Origin: Methylobacterium mesophilicum SR1.6/6
GTDB lineage: Bacteria; Pseudomonadota; Alphaproteobacteria; Rhizobiales; Beijerinckiaceae
Length of the DNA stretch: 64,000 bases
Assembly (NCBI RefSeq): GCF_000364445.2
Contig: NZ_CP043538.1
Location: forward strand, 2,115,612 to 2,179,611
Direction of reading: 5' to 3'
Under the pieces are notes generated by a model. It did not search any database. It had not been told where the DNA came from and was given only the letters and a program-made list of their open reading frames with translations. Position 1 is the first letter of the stretch. Each line of letters starts with the position of its first letter. A program made the position numbers and the translations under genes. Of this stretch, positions 25,566 through 34,785 are shown piece by piece.

Positions 25566-27035
25566 ATGTCACACGCCGCCAATCCCACCGCCGATTTCGA
25601 TCTCGACGGCGACACGCTCCGCGAGGAGTGCGGCGTCTTCGGCATCTTCGGGCACCCGGAAGCCTCCGCCATCGTGGCGCTCGGCCTGCACGCCCTGCAG
25701 CACCGCGGCCAGGAGGCGGCCGGCATCGTCTCCTTCGACGGCGCGGTGTTCCACTCCGAGCGCCGCCCCGGCCTCGTGGGCGATTCTTTCTCGGACGGCG
25801 AGACCATCGCCCGCCTCAAGGGCCGCGCCGCCATCGGCCACGTGCGCTACTCGACCACGGGCGGGACGATCCTGCGCAACGTCCAGCCGCTCTTCGCCGA
25901 GCTCGCCAGCGGCGGGCTGGCGGTCGCCCACAACGGCAACCTCACCAACGCCCTGTCGATCCGCCGCGACCTCGTGCGCGACGGCGCGATCACCCAGTCG
26001 ACCTCCGACACCGAGGTGATCCTGCACCTCGCGGCCCGGTCCCGGAAGCCGCGGATCATCGAGCGCTTCATCGACGCCCTGCAGGCGATCCAGGGCGCCT
26101 ACGCGATCGTGGCGCTGACCAACAAGAAGCTGATCGGCGCCCGCGACCCGCTGGGCATCCGCCCGCTGGTGCTGGGGGAGCTCGACGGCCGTTACATGCT
26201 GGCCTCCGAGACCTGCGCCCTCGACATCATCGGCGCCCGCTTCGTGCGGGACATCGAGAACGGCGAGATCGTGGTGATCTCCGAGGAGGGGATCGAGTCG
26301 ATCCGCTTCGCCGACGCCGTGCCGATGCGGCCCTGCATCTTCGAGTACATCTACTTCGCCCGGCCGGACTCCGTGGTAAACGGCAAGAGCGTCTACGGCG
26401 TGCGCAAGGCGATCGGCCGGGAGCTGGCCCGCGAGGCCGCGGTGGCCGCCGACGTCGTCGTGCCGGTGCCGGATTCCGGCGTGCCGGCGGCGCTCGGCTT
26501 CGCGCAGGAGACCGGCATCCCGTTCGAGATGGGGATCATTCGCAACCACTACGTCGGGCGGACCTTCATCCAGCCGACCCAGTCGGTGCGCGAGCTCGGC
26601 GTGCGGATGAAGCATTCGGCCAACCGGGCGGCGATCGAGGGCAAGAGCATCGTCCTCGTGGACGACAGCCTCGTGCGCGGCACGACCTCGGTGAAGATCG
26701 TCCGGATGATGCGGGAGGCCGGCGCCGCGGAGGTCCATTTCCGGATCGCCTCGCCGCCGATCACCTATCCGGACTTCTACGGGATCGACACGCCCGAGCG
26801 GGAGAAGCTGCTCGCCGCGACCCACGACCTCGAGGGGATGCGCAAGTACATCGGCGCGGACTCGCTGGCCTTTCTGTCGATCCCCGGCCTGTACCGGGCG
26901 ATGGGCGAGGAGGCGCGGGACACCGCCTGCCCGCAATACACCGACCACTGCTTCACGGGCGATTACCCGACCGGCCTGACGGATCTCTCCATCGCCGGCC
27001 CGAAGCGCTTCGCCATGCTGGCCGAGGCGGACTGA
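25566..27035 (+). CDS. purF: Amidophosphoribosyltransferase PurF
   Basis: 489 residues from the ATG at 25566; a GTG five codons upstream is equally possible. The catalytic N-terminal Cys is Cys22 in LREECGVFGIF, so about 21 residues form a cleaved propeptide as in B. subtilis-type PurF. The glutaminase domain (22-250) and the PRTase domain with VLVDDSLVRGTTS (PRPP loop) are complete. A C-terminal Cys cluster (ACPQYTDHCFTGDYP) resembles part of the Fe-S ligand set. It catalyses the first committed step of purine synthesis. Confidence 0.96.
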   Translation: MSHAANPTADFDLDGDTLREECGVFGIFGHPEASAIVALGLHALQHRGQEAAGIVSFDGAVFHSERRPGLVGDSFSDGETIARLKGRAAIGHVRYSTTGGTILRNVQPLFAELASGGLAVAHNGNLTNALSIRRDLVRDGAITQSTSDTEVILHLAARSRKPRIIERFIDALQAIQGAYAIVALTNKKLIGARDPLGIRPLVLGELDGRYMLASETCALDIIGARFVRDIENGEIVVISEEGIESIRFADAVPMRPCIFEYIYFARPDSVVNGKSVYGVRKAIGRELAREAAVAADVVVPVPDSGVPAALGFAQETGIPFEMGIIRNHYVGRTFIQPTQSVRELGVRMKHSANRAAIEGKSIVLVDDSLVRGTTSVKIVRMMREAGAAEVHFRIASPPITYPDFYGIDTPEREKLLAATHDLEGMRKYIGADSLAFLSIPGLYRAMGEEARDTACPQYTDHCFTGDYPTGLTDLSIAGPKRFAMLAEAD

Positions 27036-27061
27036 GGTTTCGGGATCCCAAACGGCTTCAG

Positions 27062-27300
27062 CCCAGCCCTTTTAGCTGTTTGCGGAAGCGCTGGGACACT
27101 GGCGGAGCGCGCTCTCCTCCCCCTTGCGGGGAGGAGCTGGAGGTGGGGGTGGTGCAGGATCGCGCGCAACGGTGCCTTCTGCACCACCCCACCCCCTGAC
27201 CCTCCCCGCAAGGGGAGGGGGGAAGTGCTTTTCCTGTCACTCGGGTCGAGCAACGGGTGGTGGTCCCTAGGCCCAGCTTAAACACCTTAAAAGGGCTGGG
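27062..27300. repeat. ~240-base MITE-like palindromic element with terminal inverted repeats
   Basis: Perfect 13-base terminal inverted repeats CCCAGCCCTTTTA (27062-27074) and its complement (27288-27300), with weaker similarity extending inward. Inside are two long inverted purine/pyrimidine-rich arms (about 27110-27160 and 27180-27232) sharing a CCTTGCGGGGAGG-like core. It carries no gene. It fills most of the 326 bases between purF and the next SDR gene. Confidence 0.75.
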
Positions 27301-27361
27301 TCACAGACCTTTTGAAACCGATTCCTCGACCCGTCGCGCGGAAATGCGCTAGGTCCGGCGC

Positions 27362-28111
27362 ATGGCTGAGTCTCAGAGACCCCTGGAAGGCCGCGTCGCG
27401 GTCGTCACCGGCGCATCCCGCGGCATCGGGCGGGCCGCCGCCCTGGCGCTTGCCGGCGCGGGCGCGCACGTGATCGCGGTGGCGCGCACGGTCGGCGCCC
27501 TGGAGGAACTGGACGACGCGATCCGAGCCGCCGGTTCGAGCGCCACCCTCGTACCCTTCGACCTGTCGGATTACGAGGCGATCGACCGGCTCGGCGCAGC
27601 GATCAACGAGCGCTGGAAGCGCCTGGACATCCTGGTCGCCAATGCCGGCATCCTCGGCGCGCTCATGCCGATCGGCCACATCACCCCGAAGATCTGGGGG
27701 CAGGTGATGGACGTGAACGTCACCGCCAACTGGCGCCTCATCCGGTCCCTCGACCCGCTGCTGCGGATGTCGGATGCGGGACGCGCGATCTTCGTCTCCT
27801 CGGGCGCGGCCTCCAAGTGCCGTCCCTACTGGGGTCCCTACTCGGTCTCGAAGGCGGCGCTGGAGGCCCTGGTGCGCACCTACGCGGCCGAGACCGAGAG
27901 CACCGCGATCCGGGCCATGCTGCTCAACCCGGGCCCCCTCCGCACCGGCATGCGCCGCTCGGCCATGCCCGGCGAGGATCCGGAGACGCTTCGGACGCCC
28001 GAAGAGCTGGCCCCCCATTTCGTGCGCCTCGCCGCGCCGGACTGGACCGAGACCGGCAAGCTCTACGACTTTCCCACCGACCGGGTGCTGGGTTTCCGCG
28101 CACCCGAATGA
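27362..28111 (+). CDS. Short-chain dehydrogenase/reductase (YciK-like)
   Basis: 249 residues. TGASRGIG nucleotide motif (about 17-24), LVANAG, active-site Ser (FVSSGAA) and YSVSK are present. The overall pattern, with LRTGMRRSAMPGEDPETL near the C-terminus, resembles the YciK-like group of SDRs. Cytosolic NAD(P)-dependent oxidoreductase with unknown substrate. It is followed after 100 bases by the dmrA-like gene on the same strand, with half of a palindromic repeat between. Confidence 0.88.
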   Translation: MAESQRPLEGRVAVVTGASRGIGRAAALALAGAGAHVIAVARTVGALEELDDAIRAAGSSATLVPFDLSDYEAIDRLGAAINERWKRLDILVANAGILGALMPIGHITPKIWGQVMDVNVTANWRLIRSLDPLLRMSDAGRAIFVSSGAASKCRPYWGPYSVSKAALEALVRTYAAETESTAIRAMLLNPGPLRTGMRRSAMPGEDPETLRTPEELAPHFVRLAAPDWTETGKLYDFPTDRVLGFRAPE

Positions 28112-28144
28112 GCCGACCGGCCGTTATCGGTTCGGGTTCTGCCA

Positions 28145-28165
28145 ACCAACCCCCTCATCCTGAGG
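28145..28165. repeat. Half of a family C palindromic repeat
   Basis: The string CCCCTCATCCTGAGGTGGCG resembles one end of the larger element at 62640-62765. Confidence 0.45.
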
Positions 28166-28211
28166 TGGCGGGTGAAAGATCCGACCGGTCTGTTCTTCTG
28201 AGTTGTTCACG

Positions 28212-28622
28212 ATGATCGACGTCCGCTGCATCTGTGCGATCGGCCTTCGCGGCCAGCTCGGCCTCAACGGCCACCTGCCCTGGGAGGGCAACACCGACCC
28301 GCTCTTCGTGGAGGATGTGACGCGCTTCTTCGCGCTGACCATGGGCCACGTGCTGATCGCCGGCCCGAAGACGGTGGCTTCGGTGCCGGACTTCGCCTTC
28401 AAGGATCGTACCATCGACGTGATCCGCAGCCACGAGGATCCGGAAGCGGTGCTCAGGCGCTATCCGGGCCGGCGGATCTTCGTGGGCGGCGGGATCGCGG
28501 TGTGGAACGTCTACGCGAAGTACATCCAGAACTGGGACATCACGCGCCTGCCCTATGACGGCGAGGCGGACCGGTGGTTCGACCCGGCCTGGCTGGTGGG
28601 CGGCCCCTTGCGCGCGGCCTGA
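28212..28622 (+). CDS. dmrA: DHFR-family protein, probable dihydromethanopterin reductase DmrA
   Basis: 136 residues from the ATG at 28212 (a TTG at 28203 is also in frame). The DHFR fold is recognisable from ICAIGLRGQLGLNGHLPWEG at the N-terminus, HVLIAGPKTVASVP and RRIFVGGGIAVWN. It is shorter than ordinary DHFR (about 160). It matches what I recall of Methylobacterium DmrA, which reduces dihydromethanopterin in synthesis of the tetrahydromethanopterin C1 carrier. The match is from memory, so ordinary FolA remains possible. It is followed by a GCS2-type ligase gene 60 bases downstream. Confidence 0.75.
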   Translation: MIDVRCICAIGLRGQLGLNGHLPWEGNTDPLFVEDVTRFFALTMGHVLIAGPKTVASVPDFAFKDRTIDVIRSHEDPEAVLRRYPGRRIFVGGGIAVWNVYAKYIQNWDITRLPYDGEADRWFDPAWLVGGPLRAA

Positions 28623-28682
28623 GCGGCACCTTCCTGTGGGCCGGCGCGTTGGCGCGCACGCGTCGCGTTTCCGGAGACCACG

Positions 28683-29801
28683 ATGAGCGCCCATAGCTAC
28701 CGCTTCGGCATCGAGGAGGAGTATTTCCTCGCCGATGCCGAGACCCGCGGGACGCCGCGCGGCGACCTCGCGGCCTTCCATGCGCGGGTGAAGGCGGAGC
28801 TGCCCGAGACCGGGCGCGAACTCGTCGCCGCGCAGGTCGAGGTCTGCACGCCGCCGCTCAGCGACGCGCGGGTCGCCCGGAACAACCTCGGCGGCCAGCG
28901 GGCGCAGCTCGCCGGGATCGCGGCGGAGAACGGCCTGAGCCTGCTGGCCTGCGGCACCCATCCCCTCGCGCGCTGGGCCCGACAGACCGCCACCGACGGC
29001 GAGCGCTACAAGGGCATCCTCTCCGATGTCGGGATCGCGGCCCGGCGGGCGCTCATCTGCGGCATGCACGTCCACGTGGAGGTGCCGGACCCGGAGGCCC
29101 GCGTCGATCTGATGAACCGGCTGCTGCCGTTCCAGCCGCTGCTGCTGGCGCTCTCGGCCTCCTCGCCGTTCTGGCAGGGCGAGGCGACGGGTCTCAGGGC
29201 TTACCGGCTCAGCGTCTTCGGAGAACTGCCCCGCACCGGCCTGCCGGAGATCTTTTCCGATGCCGCCGCCCACGCGCGGTTCGTCGACATCATGACCCGC
29301 TCGGGCGCCATCGCAGACGCGAGCTTCCTGTGGTGGTCGCTGCGCCCCTCGATCAAGTTCCCGACCCTGGAGTTGCGCATCGCCGATGCCTGCACGCGCC
29401 TCGACGATTCCCTGTGCCTCGCCTCCCTGTTCCGCTGCCTCGTGCGCCTGTGTGTGCGCCGGCCGGATCTCCATGCCGGGCTCGACGGCGTCTCGCGGGC
29501 GCTGGCCTCGGAGAACCTGTGGCGCGCCCAGCACAGCGGCGTGCGGGCGACGCTGATCGACGAGGCCCGGGGCGAGGCCGTGCCGTTCGCCGAGGCGTTG
29601 GAAGACGTGCTCGCCCTCGTGGCCGAGGATGCGGATGCGCTCGGCTGCGCCGCCGAGGTGATGCGTGCCCGGGCGATCGTCGGCGAGGGGACCAGCGCGG
29701 ACCGGCAGGTCTCGGCCTACGAGGCGGCGCTCCGGGAAGGGAAGGACGAGCGCGCGGCCCTCGCGGCGGCGGTCGACTGGATCGCCGAGGCGTCCCGCTG
29801 A
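28683..29801 (+). CDS. Carboxylate-amine ligase, GCS2 family (YbdK-like)
   Basis: 372 residues covering a complete GCS2 domain. It starts FGIEEEYFLADAETRG, the glutamate/ATP site, and continues with HVHVEVPDPEARVDLMNRLLPFQPLLLALSASSPFW and WWSLRPSIKFPTLELRIADACTRLDD. YbdK-type enzymes ligate glutamate or another carboxylate to an amine, often with weak glutamate-cysteine ligase activity. An RBS-like GGAG precedes the ATG. Position directly after the dmrA-like gene raises the possibility of a role in pterin or cofactor glutamylation, or in low-molecular-weight thiol synthesis; neither is shown by the sequence. Confidence 0.88.
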   Translation: MSAHSYRFGIEEEYFLADAETRGTPRGDLAAFHARVKAELPETGRELVAAQVEVCTPPLSDARVARNNLGGQRAQLAGIAAENGLSLLACGTHPLARWARQTATDGERYKGILSDVGIAARRALICGMHVHVEVPDPEARVDLMNRLLPFQPLLLALSASSPFWQGEATGLRAYRLSVFGELPRTGLPEIFSDAAAHARFVDIMTRSGAIADASFLWWSLRPSIKFPTLELRIADACTRLDDSLCLASLFRCLVRLCVRRPDLHAGLDGVSRALASENLWRAQHSGVRATLIDEARGEAVPFAEALEDVLALVAEDADALGCAAEVMRARAIVGEGTSADRQVSAYEAALREGKDERAALAAAVDWIAEASR

Positions 29802-29834
29802 GGTCCTGCGGTCCCTCGGGTGGAAGACCCGCAT

Positions 29835-29925
29835 CGTCATCACGAGCGCCGCGACGTGACCCAGGTTTGCGCGAGGCCGCTGATGGCGCGCTGCCTGGGT
29901 TGCTTCGCTCCGCTCGCAACGACGG
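29835..29925. repeat. Family A dispersed palindromic repeat
   Basis: Left arm CGTCATCACGAGCGCCGCGA and right arm GCTTCGCTCCGCTCGCAACG, inverted. It is located between convergent genes (ligase and der) and may serve as a bidirectional terminator. Confidence 0.75.
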
Positions 29926-29947
29926 CGCGGCTGATCCGGATTCCGGC

Positions 29948-31297
29948 TCAGCCCTTGTCGAAGGGGTTCTGCGAGGTCCGGAGCGAGAGCCGGATCGGCG
30001 TGCCCGGCAGGTCGAAGGTCTCGCGCAGGCCGTTCACGAGGTAGCGCGTGTAGGATTTCGGCAGGGCGTTGAGCTGGTTGCCGAACAGCGCGAAATGCGG
30101 CGGCCGGCTTTTCACCTGCGTGGCGTAGCGGATCTTGATCCGCCGGCCCGACACCGCCGGGGGCGGGTTGCGCGAGGTCGCCTCATTCAGCCAGTCGTTG
30201 ATGCGCGACGTCGAAATGCGCCGGTCCCACACCTCTGAGGCCTGCACCACCGCCTGCATCAGCTTGTCGACGCCGTCGCCGGCGAGCCCGGAGAGCGGCA
30301 CCACCGAGACGCCGCGCACCTGCGGCAGCAGGCGGGTGCAATCCTCGCGGAGCTGCTTCAGGAGGCCGGGCTGGTCGGCCACGAGGTCCCACTTGTTGAG
30401 GCCGATCACCAGGGCGCGGCCCTCGCTCTCCACGAGGTCGACGATGGTGAGATCCTGCTTCTCGAACGGGATCGTGGCGTCGAGGAGCACCACCACCACC
30501 TCGGCGAAGCGCACGGCGCGCAAGCCATCCGAGACCGCGAGCTTTTCGAGCTTGTCGTCGATCCGGGCACGGCGGCGCATGCCGGCCGTGTCGTGCAGCT
30601 TGATGCGGCGCCCGCGCCATTCCCAGTCCAGGGAGATCGAATCGCGCGTGATACCGGCCTCGGGGCCGACGAGCAGCCGTTCCTCGCCGAGCATGCGGTT
30701 GATCAGCGTGGATTTGCCGGCATTCGGGCGCCCGACAATCGCGACCTTCAGGGCGCGGCCGCCGGGGGCATCCTCGTCCGCGTCCTCGTCGTCCTCGCGC
30801 TGGGGCAGGGCGCCCTTCAGCGCCTCGTGCAACTCGCCCACGCCCTCGCCGTGCTCGGCCGAGAACGGGATCGGGTCGCCGAGCCCCAGCGTGAAGGCCT
30901 CGTAGGCGCCGGCGAGGCCGGTGCCGCCCTCGGCCTTGTTGGCGATCAGGATGACCGGGCAGCCGGCCCGACGCACCAGCTCGGCGAAGGGCTGGTCGGT
31001 CGGCAGCACGCCGGCGCGGGCGTCGATCACGAACAGCACCACGTCGGCGGCGAGGATCGCCGCCTCGGTCTGCATCCGCATCCGGCCGGTGAGGGTCCGC
31101 TCGTCCGCCTCCTCAAGCCCCGCGGTGTCGATCACCCGGAAGTGGAGGCCGCCGAAGGCGACGTCGCCCTCGCGCCGGTCTCGGGTGACGCCCGGACGGT
31201 CGTCGACCAGCGCGAGCTTCTTGCCCACGAGGCGGTTGAACAGGGTCGACTTGCCGACGTTCGGCCTCCCGACGATCGCGACGGTCGGCATGTCCAT
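29948..31297 (-). CDS. der: GTPase Der (EngA)
   Basis: 449 residues with two tandem G domains. The first has GRPNVGKST (about 9-17), the second GRPNAGKST (about 190), each with NKxD motifs (ANKAEGG is a variant; NKWD is canonical). A C-terminal KH-like domain (about 365-440) follows. Der is an essential GTPase for 50S ribosome assembly. It lies 28 bases after a YfgM-like gene on the same strand, a partly conserved arrangement. Confidence 0.96.
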   Translation of the reverse strand: MDMPTVAIVGRPNVGKSTLFNRLVGKKLALVDDRPGVTRDRREGDVAFGGLHFRVIDTAGLEEADERTLTGRMRMQTEAAILAADVVLFVIDARAGVLPTDQPFAELVRRAGCPVILIANKAEGGTGLAGAYEAFTLGLGDPIPFSAEHGEGVGELHEALKGALPQREDDEDADEDAPGGRALKVAIVGRPNAGKSTLINRMLGEERLLVGPEAGITRDSISLDWEWRGRRIKLHDTAGMRRRARIDDKLEKLAVSDGLRAVRFAEVVVVLLDATIPFEKQDLTIVDLVESEGRALVIGLNKWDLVADQPGLLKQLREDCTRLLPQVRGVSVVPLSGLAGDGVDKLMQAVVQASEVWDRRISTSRINDWLNEATSRNPPPAVSGRRIKIRYATQVKSRPPHFALFGNQLNALPKSYTRYLVNGLRETFDLPGTPIRLSLRTSQNPFDKG

Positions 31298-31325
31298 GAT
31301 AGGTCTCGAAAAGTTCGGTTAGAAA

Positions 31326-32036
31326 TCAGCGCGTGATCGGCGGGGGCGGCGCGGCCGGCTCGGGCTTGGCCTCGGTCACCGTGACGGGACCGCCCGCGAC
31401 GATCGCCGCGTAGACCTCGATGCGCTCGCGCAGGTTCCGCGGGGTGTCGGGATCGGCGACGATCTGGTCGAACCAGCGGCCGGCGTCCTCGTAGTCGCCC
31501 TTCTTCAGGGCGGCCAGTCCCAGCATCTCGCGGGCGGTGTGGCGGAACGGCGTGCCGGCAGCCAAGCCCTGGAGATTGGTCAGCGCCGCGTCCGGGTTCT
31601 GGCCGTCGAGGCGCAGCAGGGCGGCGCGCAGGCGCGCGAGGTCGCGCATCCCGTCGCCGAGGCTGCTGTCGTCGGCGAGCTTGTCGAACTCCGCTGCTCC
31701 CGCCGCGGGATCGCGCTTGCTCGTCTCGGCCGCCGCACGGAACCGGGCGAGGAGCCGGTAGCCCGCCGGGCCCTGCGCCTCGAGGGCGTCGAAGGCCTTG
31801 TCGGCCTCCGCGGCCTTGCCGTCCTTGGCGAGGCGGTTGGCGTCGTCGAACTGCACCGAGGCGGTCTCGGCCGCCGCGCGCTGCTGGGCCTGCCAGTATC
31901 GCCAACCCGCGACGCCCGCGACCACGAGCACGGCGAGCGCGATGATCACGCCGCTGTAGCGCTTCCAGATCTGGAGGATCCGGTCGCGGCGGTAATCCTC
32001 GTCGACCTCGCGAAGGAACTCGTTGTTCTCGGCCAT
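31326..32036 (-). CDS. YfgM-like tetratricopeptide membrane protein
   Basis: 236 residues. It has a short cytosolic N-terminus (EFLREVDEDYRRDRILQIWKRY), one transmembrane helix (about 30-46) and a periplasmic TPR_21-type domain up to about 210, then a Pro-rich tail. YfgM is a periplasmic-facing partner of the SecYEG/PpiD chaperone network. In many bacteria yfgM-bamB-der are contiguous; here bamB is not between them. Probably co-transcribed with der. Confidence 0.88.
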   Translation of the reverse strand: MAENNEFLREVDEDYRRDRILQIWKRYSGVIIALAVLVVAGVAGWRYWQAQQRAAAETASVQFDDANRLAKDGKAAEADKAFDALEAQGPAGYRLLARFRAAAETSKRDPAAGAAEFDKLADDSSLGDGMRDLARLRAALLRLDGQNPDAALTNLQGLAAGTPFRHTAREMLGLAALKKGDYEDAGRWFDQIVADPDTPRNLRERIEVYAAIVAGGPVTVTEAKPEPAAPPPPITR

Positions 32037-32143
32037 TGTCTCCAGGCCTGCCTCTGTCGGCCGGCCGCCTCAGTACCGCGATGGGGCCCCGCGCCTAACA
32101 CACGGGCGCCGGGTTGGCGACAGGCCGTGTCTCAGACGGCGTC

Positions 32144-32755
32144 TCAGGCCATCGCGCCCGGCCAGACGGGCACGCCGATCACCGGATAATGCAGGTAGCG
32201 GGCGAAGACGAACCACGCGACCGTGCCGATCGCTACGGCCAGGATGTCGTTGCGCCATCCGTGCGGCGCGACCGCCGGGCCCGCGTGCTGGGCCGCCACC
32301 GCCCCGGGCGCGAGGGCCCGGCGCTTGGCGCTGATCCGGGCGGCCACCGCCCAGGCGAGAAAACCGCCGAACAGCAGCATCGAGCCCAGGTCGCCGTTCG
32401 CCAGGAGATGGGCCGTCGCCCAGATCTTCACGGCGAGCAGCATCGGGTGCTTGGCCCGGGCGCGGATATGGCCCGGCAGGTAGGCGGCGGCGAGGCTGAT
32501 GAAGGCCAGCCACACGAGGAGGAGCGCGAGGTGGCGCGTCCAGACCGGCGGATCCCAGACCGGGATGTAGCCGGCGAGCCGGTAATCGTGGAAGCCGATC
32601 CCGATGAGGACCAGGCCCAGCAGCGACAGGGCGGTGTAGCCGAGCTTGTACCGGTTCTCGCCGATCCGGCCGACGATCGCGGCGCGCCGGGTGCGGGCCA
32701 TCGAGAAAGCGTGCGTGCCGAGGAACAGCACGAGACCGAGGATCAGGAGCAGCAT
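32144..32755 (-). CDS. NnrU-family membrane protein
   Basis: 203 residues from the ATG at 32755. It is a hydrophobic protein with six segments and the family features GTHAFSMARTRR, AKHPMLLAVKIWATAHLLANGDLGS and a C-terminal WFVFARYLHYPVIGV. NnrU proteins are associated with nitrogen-oxide metabolism but many copies lie outside denitrification loci, as here. Related to isoprenylcysteine methyltransferase-like membrane folds. Function open. Confidence 0.88.
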   Translation of the reverse strand: MLLLILGLVLFLGTHAFSMARTRRAAIVGRIGENRYKLGYTALSLLGLVLIGIGFHDYRLAGYIPVWDPPVWTRHLALLLVWLAFISLAAAYLPGHIRARAKHPMLLAVKIWATAHLLANGDLGSMLLFGGFLAWAVAARISAKRRALAPGAVAAQHAGPAVAPHGWRNDILAVAIGTVAWFVFARYLHYPVIGVPVWPGAMA

Positions 32756-32853
32756 GGGGATCCCGCCGACGTGCCGCCGGGCGGCAAGCACTCTGTAATG
32801 GTTCTCAAGCGAATCTCGTCCTGTTTGTCCAGGCGCGGCCGGGACGCAGCCGG

Positions 32854-34305
32854 ATGGCGGCGATGAACTGGACGATCAGGATTGCTGCGTGGAGCTGCAG
32901 AGGCGCTGTCGCGTCGTTCATCAGATCTGGCGGAACAGTGCTGCGGGATCTCCCTCCCCCCTCTGCGGGGGAGGGTGGCCGCTGCGTCAGCGGGGGTCGG
33001 GAGAGGGGAGCGCGGTTTCAGGAGAAGGCGCGACCTTCAAGACGGACACAGCCACATCCCGCACCGTCGCTCCCCTCTCCCGACCCCCTTCGGGGGCCAC
33101 CCTCCCCCGCTGAGGGGGGAGGGAGGGCGTCGCGTGTCGCAGGCGCGGCACTGCTAATCCTGACCGGTCTTCTCCCTGTCTCGGCCCCCGCCGCGTCCGA
33201 TCCGCCGCTCTCGGCCCTGACCCTGGTCGGCCCGCCCGCGATCGTCTTCAAGGCCGGTCGCGACGCCTGCGACGGCGCCGACGTCCCGGACGCGCCGGCC
33301 CGCGCCTTCCGCGACGCCTCCGGCGCCGTGGCGCTCTACGGCATGCATTACCGCAACCGGGCGCTCCGCGGCCCGGATCTCGGCCATCTCAGGCTCGACT
33401 GCACGGTCGTGCTCGATTCCGGCGAGAAGTCCGATCCGGCGGCCTACGATGACCGCTCCTGGATCACCGCCACCTGGACCGAAGACGGCCGCCGCGTGGC
33501 CGCGCTCCTCCACCACGAGTACCAGGCCAACGAGCATCCCGGCCGCTGTCCCGCGGGGACCTACATGGCCTGCTGGTACAACACGATCACGGCCGCCGCC
33601 TCCCTGGACGGCGGCCGGAGCTTCCTCCGGAAAACCCCGCCCGTGGTGGTCGCTGGCGCGCCGTTCCGGCAGGACATCGACCAGGGGCATCACCGGGGCT
33701 TCTTCAACCCGTCGAACATCGTCGCGGACGGGAAAGAGCGGTATTTCCTGGCCTCGACCACGGGCTGGACCCGACCCGGCAGCGATCAGGAGGCGGGCGT
33801 CTGCCTGTTCCGCAGCGACGATCCCGCCGACCCAACGCGCTGGCGGGCCTGGACCGGCACCGGCTTCACCGCAGCCTTCCCGGATCCCTATCGGGCCACG
33901 CATCCCAACCGGGCCACCTGCCGGCCGGTGGGGCCGTTCCCGGGGCCGGTCGGAGCCGTGGTCCGCCATCGCGGCTCGGGAGCCTGGATCGCCGTGTTCA
34001 TGGCCAAGGCGGGCGAGGGCTTCGCGCGGTCCGGGTTCTACTGGACCAGTTCCCGCGATCTCCTCGCCTGGGACACGCCGCGCCTGCTCGTGGAGGGCGC
34101 CACGCTCTACGACGATCCCTGCACGGCGACCGCCCCGCTGATCGCCTATCCGTCGCTCCTCGATCCGGATGCCAAGGGGCGCAATTTCGACGATGTCGGC
34201 GACACGGCGCTCCTGACCTACGCGAGCCTGCGGGTCGAGGGCTGCACGATCACCTCCGACCGGGACTTGGTCCGCCGCCCCGTGGCGATCCGCGTCTGGC
34301 CCTGA
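32854..34305 (+). CDS. Secreted Asp-box/propeller-like protein with repeat-derived N-terminus
   Basis: The body (from about 33139) starts with a hydrophobic signal-like core (GAALLILTGLLPVSAPAAS). It then contains SLDGGRSF, an Asp-box motif of sialidase-like beta-propellers, and repeated strands such as FNPSNIVADGKERYFLAST and FYWTSSRDLLAWDTPR. It may be a sialidase- or GH43-like fold; no catalytic residues can be assigned. Every in-frame ATG, GTG or TTG (32854, 32863, 32938) lies upstream of a 178-base palindromic repeat. So translation would have to run through the repeat, adding roughly 60 odd residues before the signal. The native start may have been lost. Confidence 0.6.
   Translation: MAAMNWTIRIAAWSCRGAVASFIRSGGTVLRDLPPPSAGEGGRCVSGGRERGARFQEKARPSRRTQPHPAPSLPSPDPLRGPPSPAEGGGRASRVAGAALLILTGLLPVSAPAASDPPLSALTLVGPPAIVFKAGRDACDGADVPDAPARAFRDASGAVALYGMHYRNRALRGPDLGHLRLDCTVVLDSGEKSDPAAYDDRSWITATWTEDGRRVAALLHHEYQANEHPGRCPAGTYMACWYNTITAAASLDGGRSFLRKTPPVVVAGAPFRQDIDQGHHRGFFNPSNIVADGKERYFLASTTGWTRPGSDQEAGVCLFRSDDPADPTRWRAWTGTGFTAAFPDPYRATHPNRATCRPVGPFPGPVGAVVRHRGSGAWIAVFMAKAGEGFARSGFYWTSSRDLLAWDTPRLLVEGATLYDDPCTATAPLIAYPSLLDPDAKGRNFDDVGDTALLTYASLRVEGCTITSDRDLVRRPVAIRVWP
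32950..33127. repeat. 178-base imperfect palindrome fused to the 5' end of the secreted-protein gene
   Basis: Left arm with CTGCGGGGGAGGGTGGCC and right arm with GGCCACCCTCCCCCGCTGAG are inverted, each about 55-60 bases. Purine/pyrimidine-rich arms resemble those of 27062-27300, and a half copy lies at about 50518-50550. Confidence 0.8.
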
Positions 34306-34408
34306 TCCGGCTTGACGGGACCGCGATCGCCGCACCCGTCAGGCGCGACCGCCACGGGATCCCCATGCACGAAGCCCGCCCGGAGGCGGGGGCCACGATC
34401 GCCGAGGC

Positions 34409-34660
34409 CTACCGCACGCGGCTCTCCTGAACGGCCCGCTCAGCGGCCCGGCCGGTCGGCGGCCCGTACAACAGGGCGCCGGCCTCGGCAGAACCCGTGG
34501 GCAGACCGATCCGCTGGCAGAGCACGGTGCCCAGGGTCAGGCTCAGCATCAATGCGGTGGTCGAGAGCAGCACCGTGGTCGCCCGGGCATAGGCGCGCCC
34601 GGCATGGATCAGCACGCAGCCGCAGGCGAAGATCGTGATGGCCTGAAACAGATGCTGCAC
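34409..34660 (-). CDS. Hypothetical small membrane protein
   Basis: 83 residues from a GTG at 34660 with GAGAGG upstream. The reading frame stays open to an ATG at 34753, but that leader is Arg/Pro-rich and unlikely. Two hydrophobic helices (about 4-20 and 30-50), then a polar tail. No family recognised. It is divergent from the pentapeptide-like gene at 34786. Confidence 0.5.
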   Translation of the reverse strand: MQHLFQAITIFACGCVLIHAGRAYARATTVLLSTTALMLSLTLGTVLCQRIGLPTGSAEAGALLYGPPTGRAAERAVQESRVR

Positions 34661-34785
34661 GGGCGCCGTCCTCTCGGGCCGCGGAAGCCTGTCCGGGCCG
34701 GCCTGGATCGTCCGCGGGCGGCGTGAAAACGCGGTTAACGTCGGGTATAGCATCGTTATGCGAGTCGGGTGTTGAAGGACCTTGT

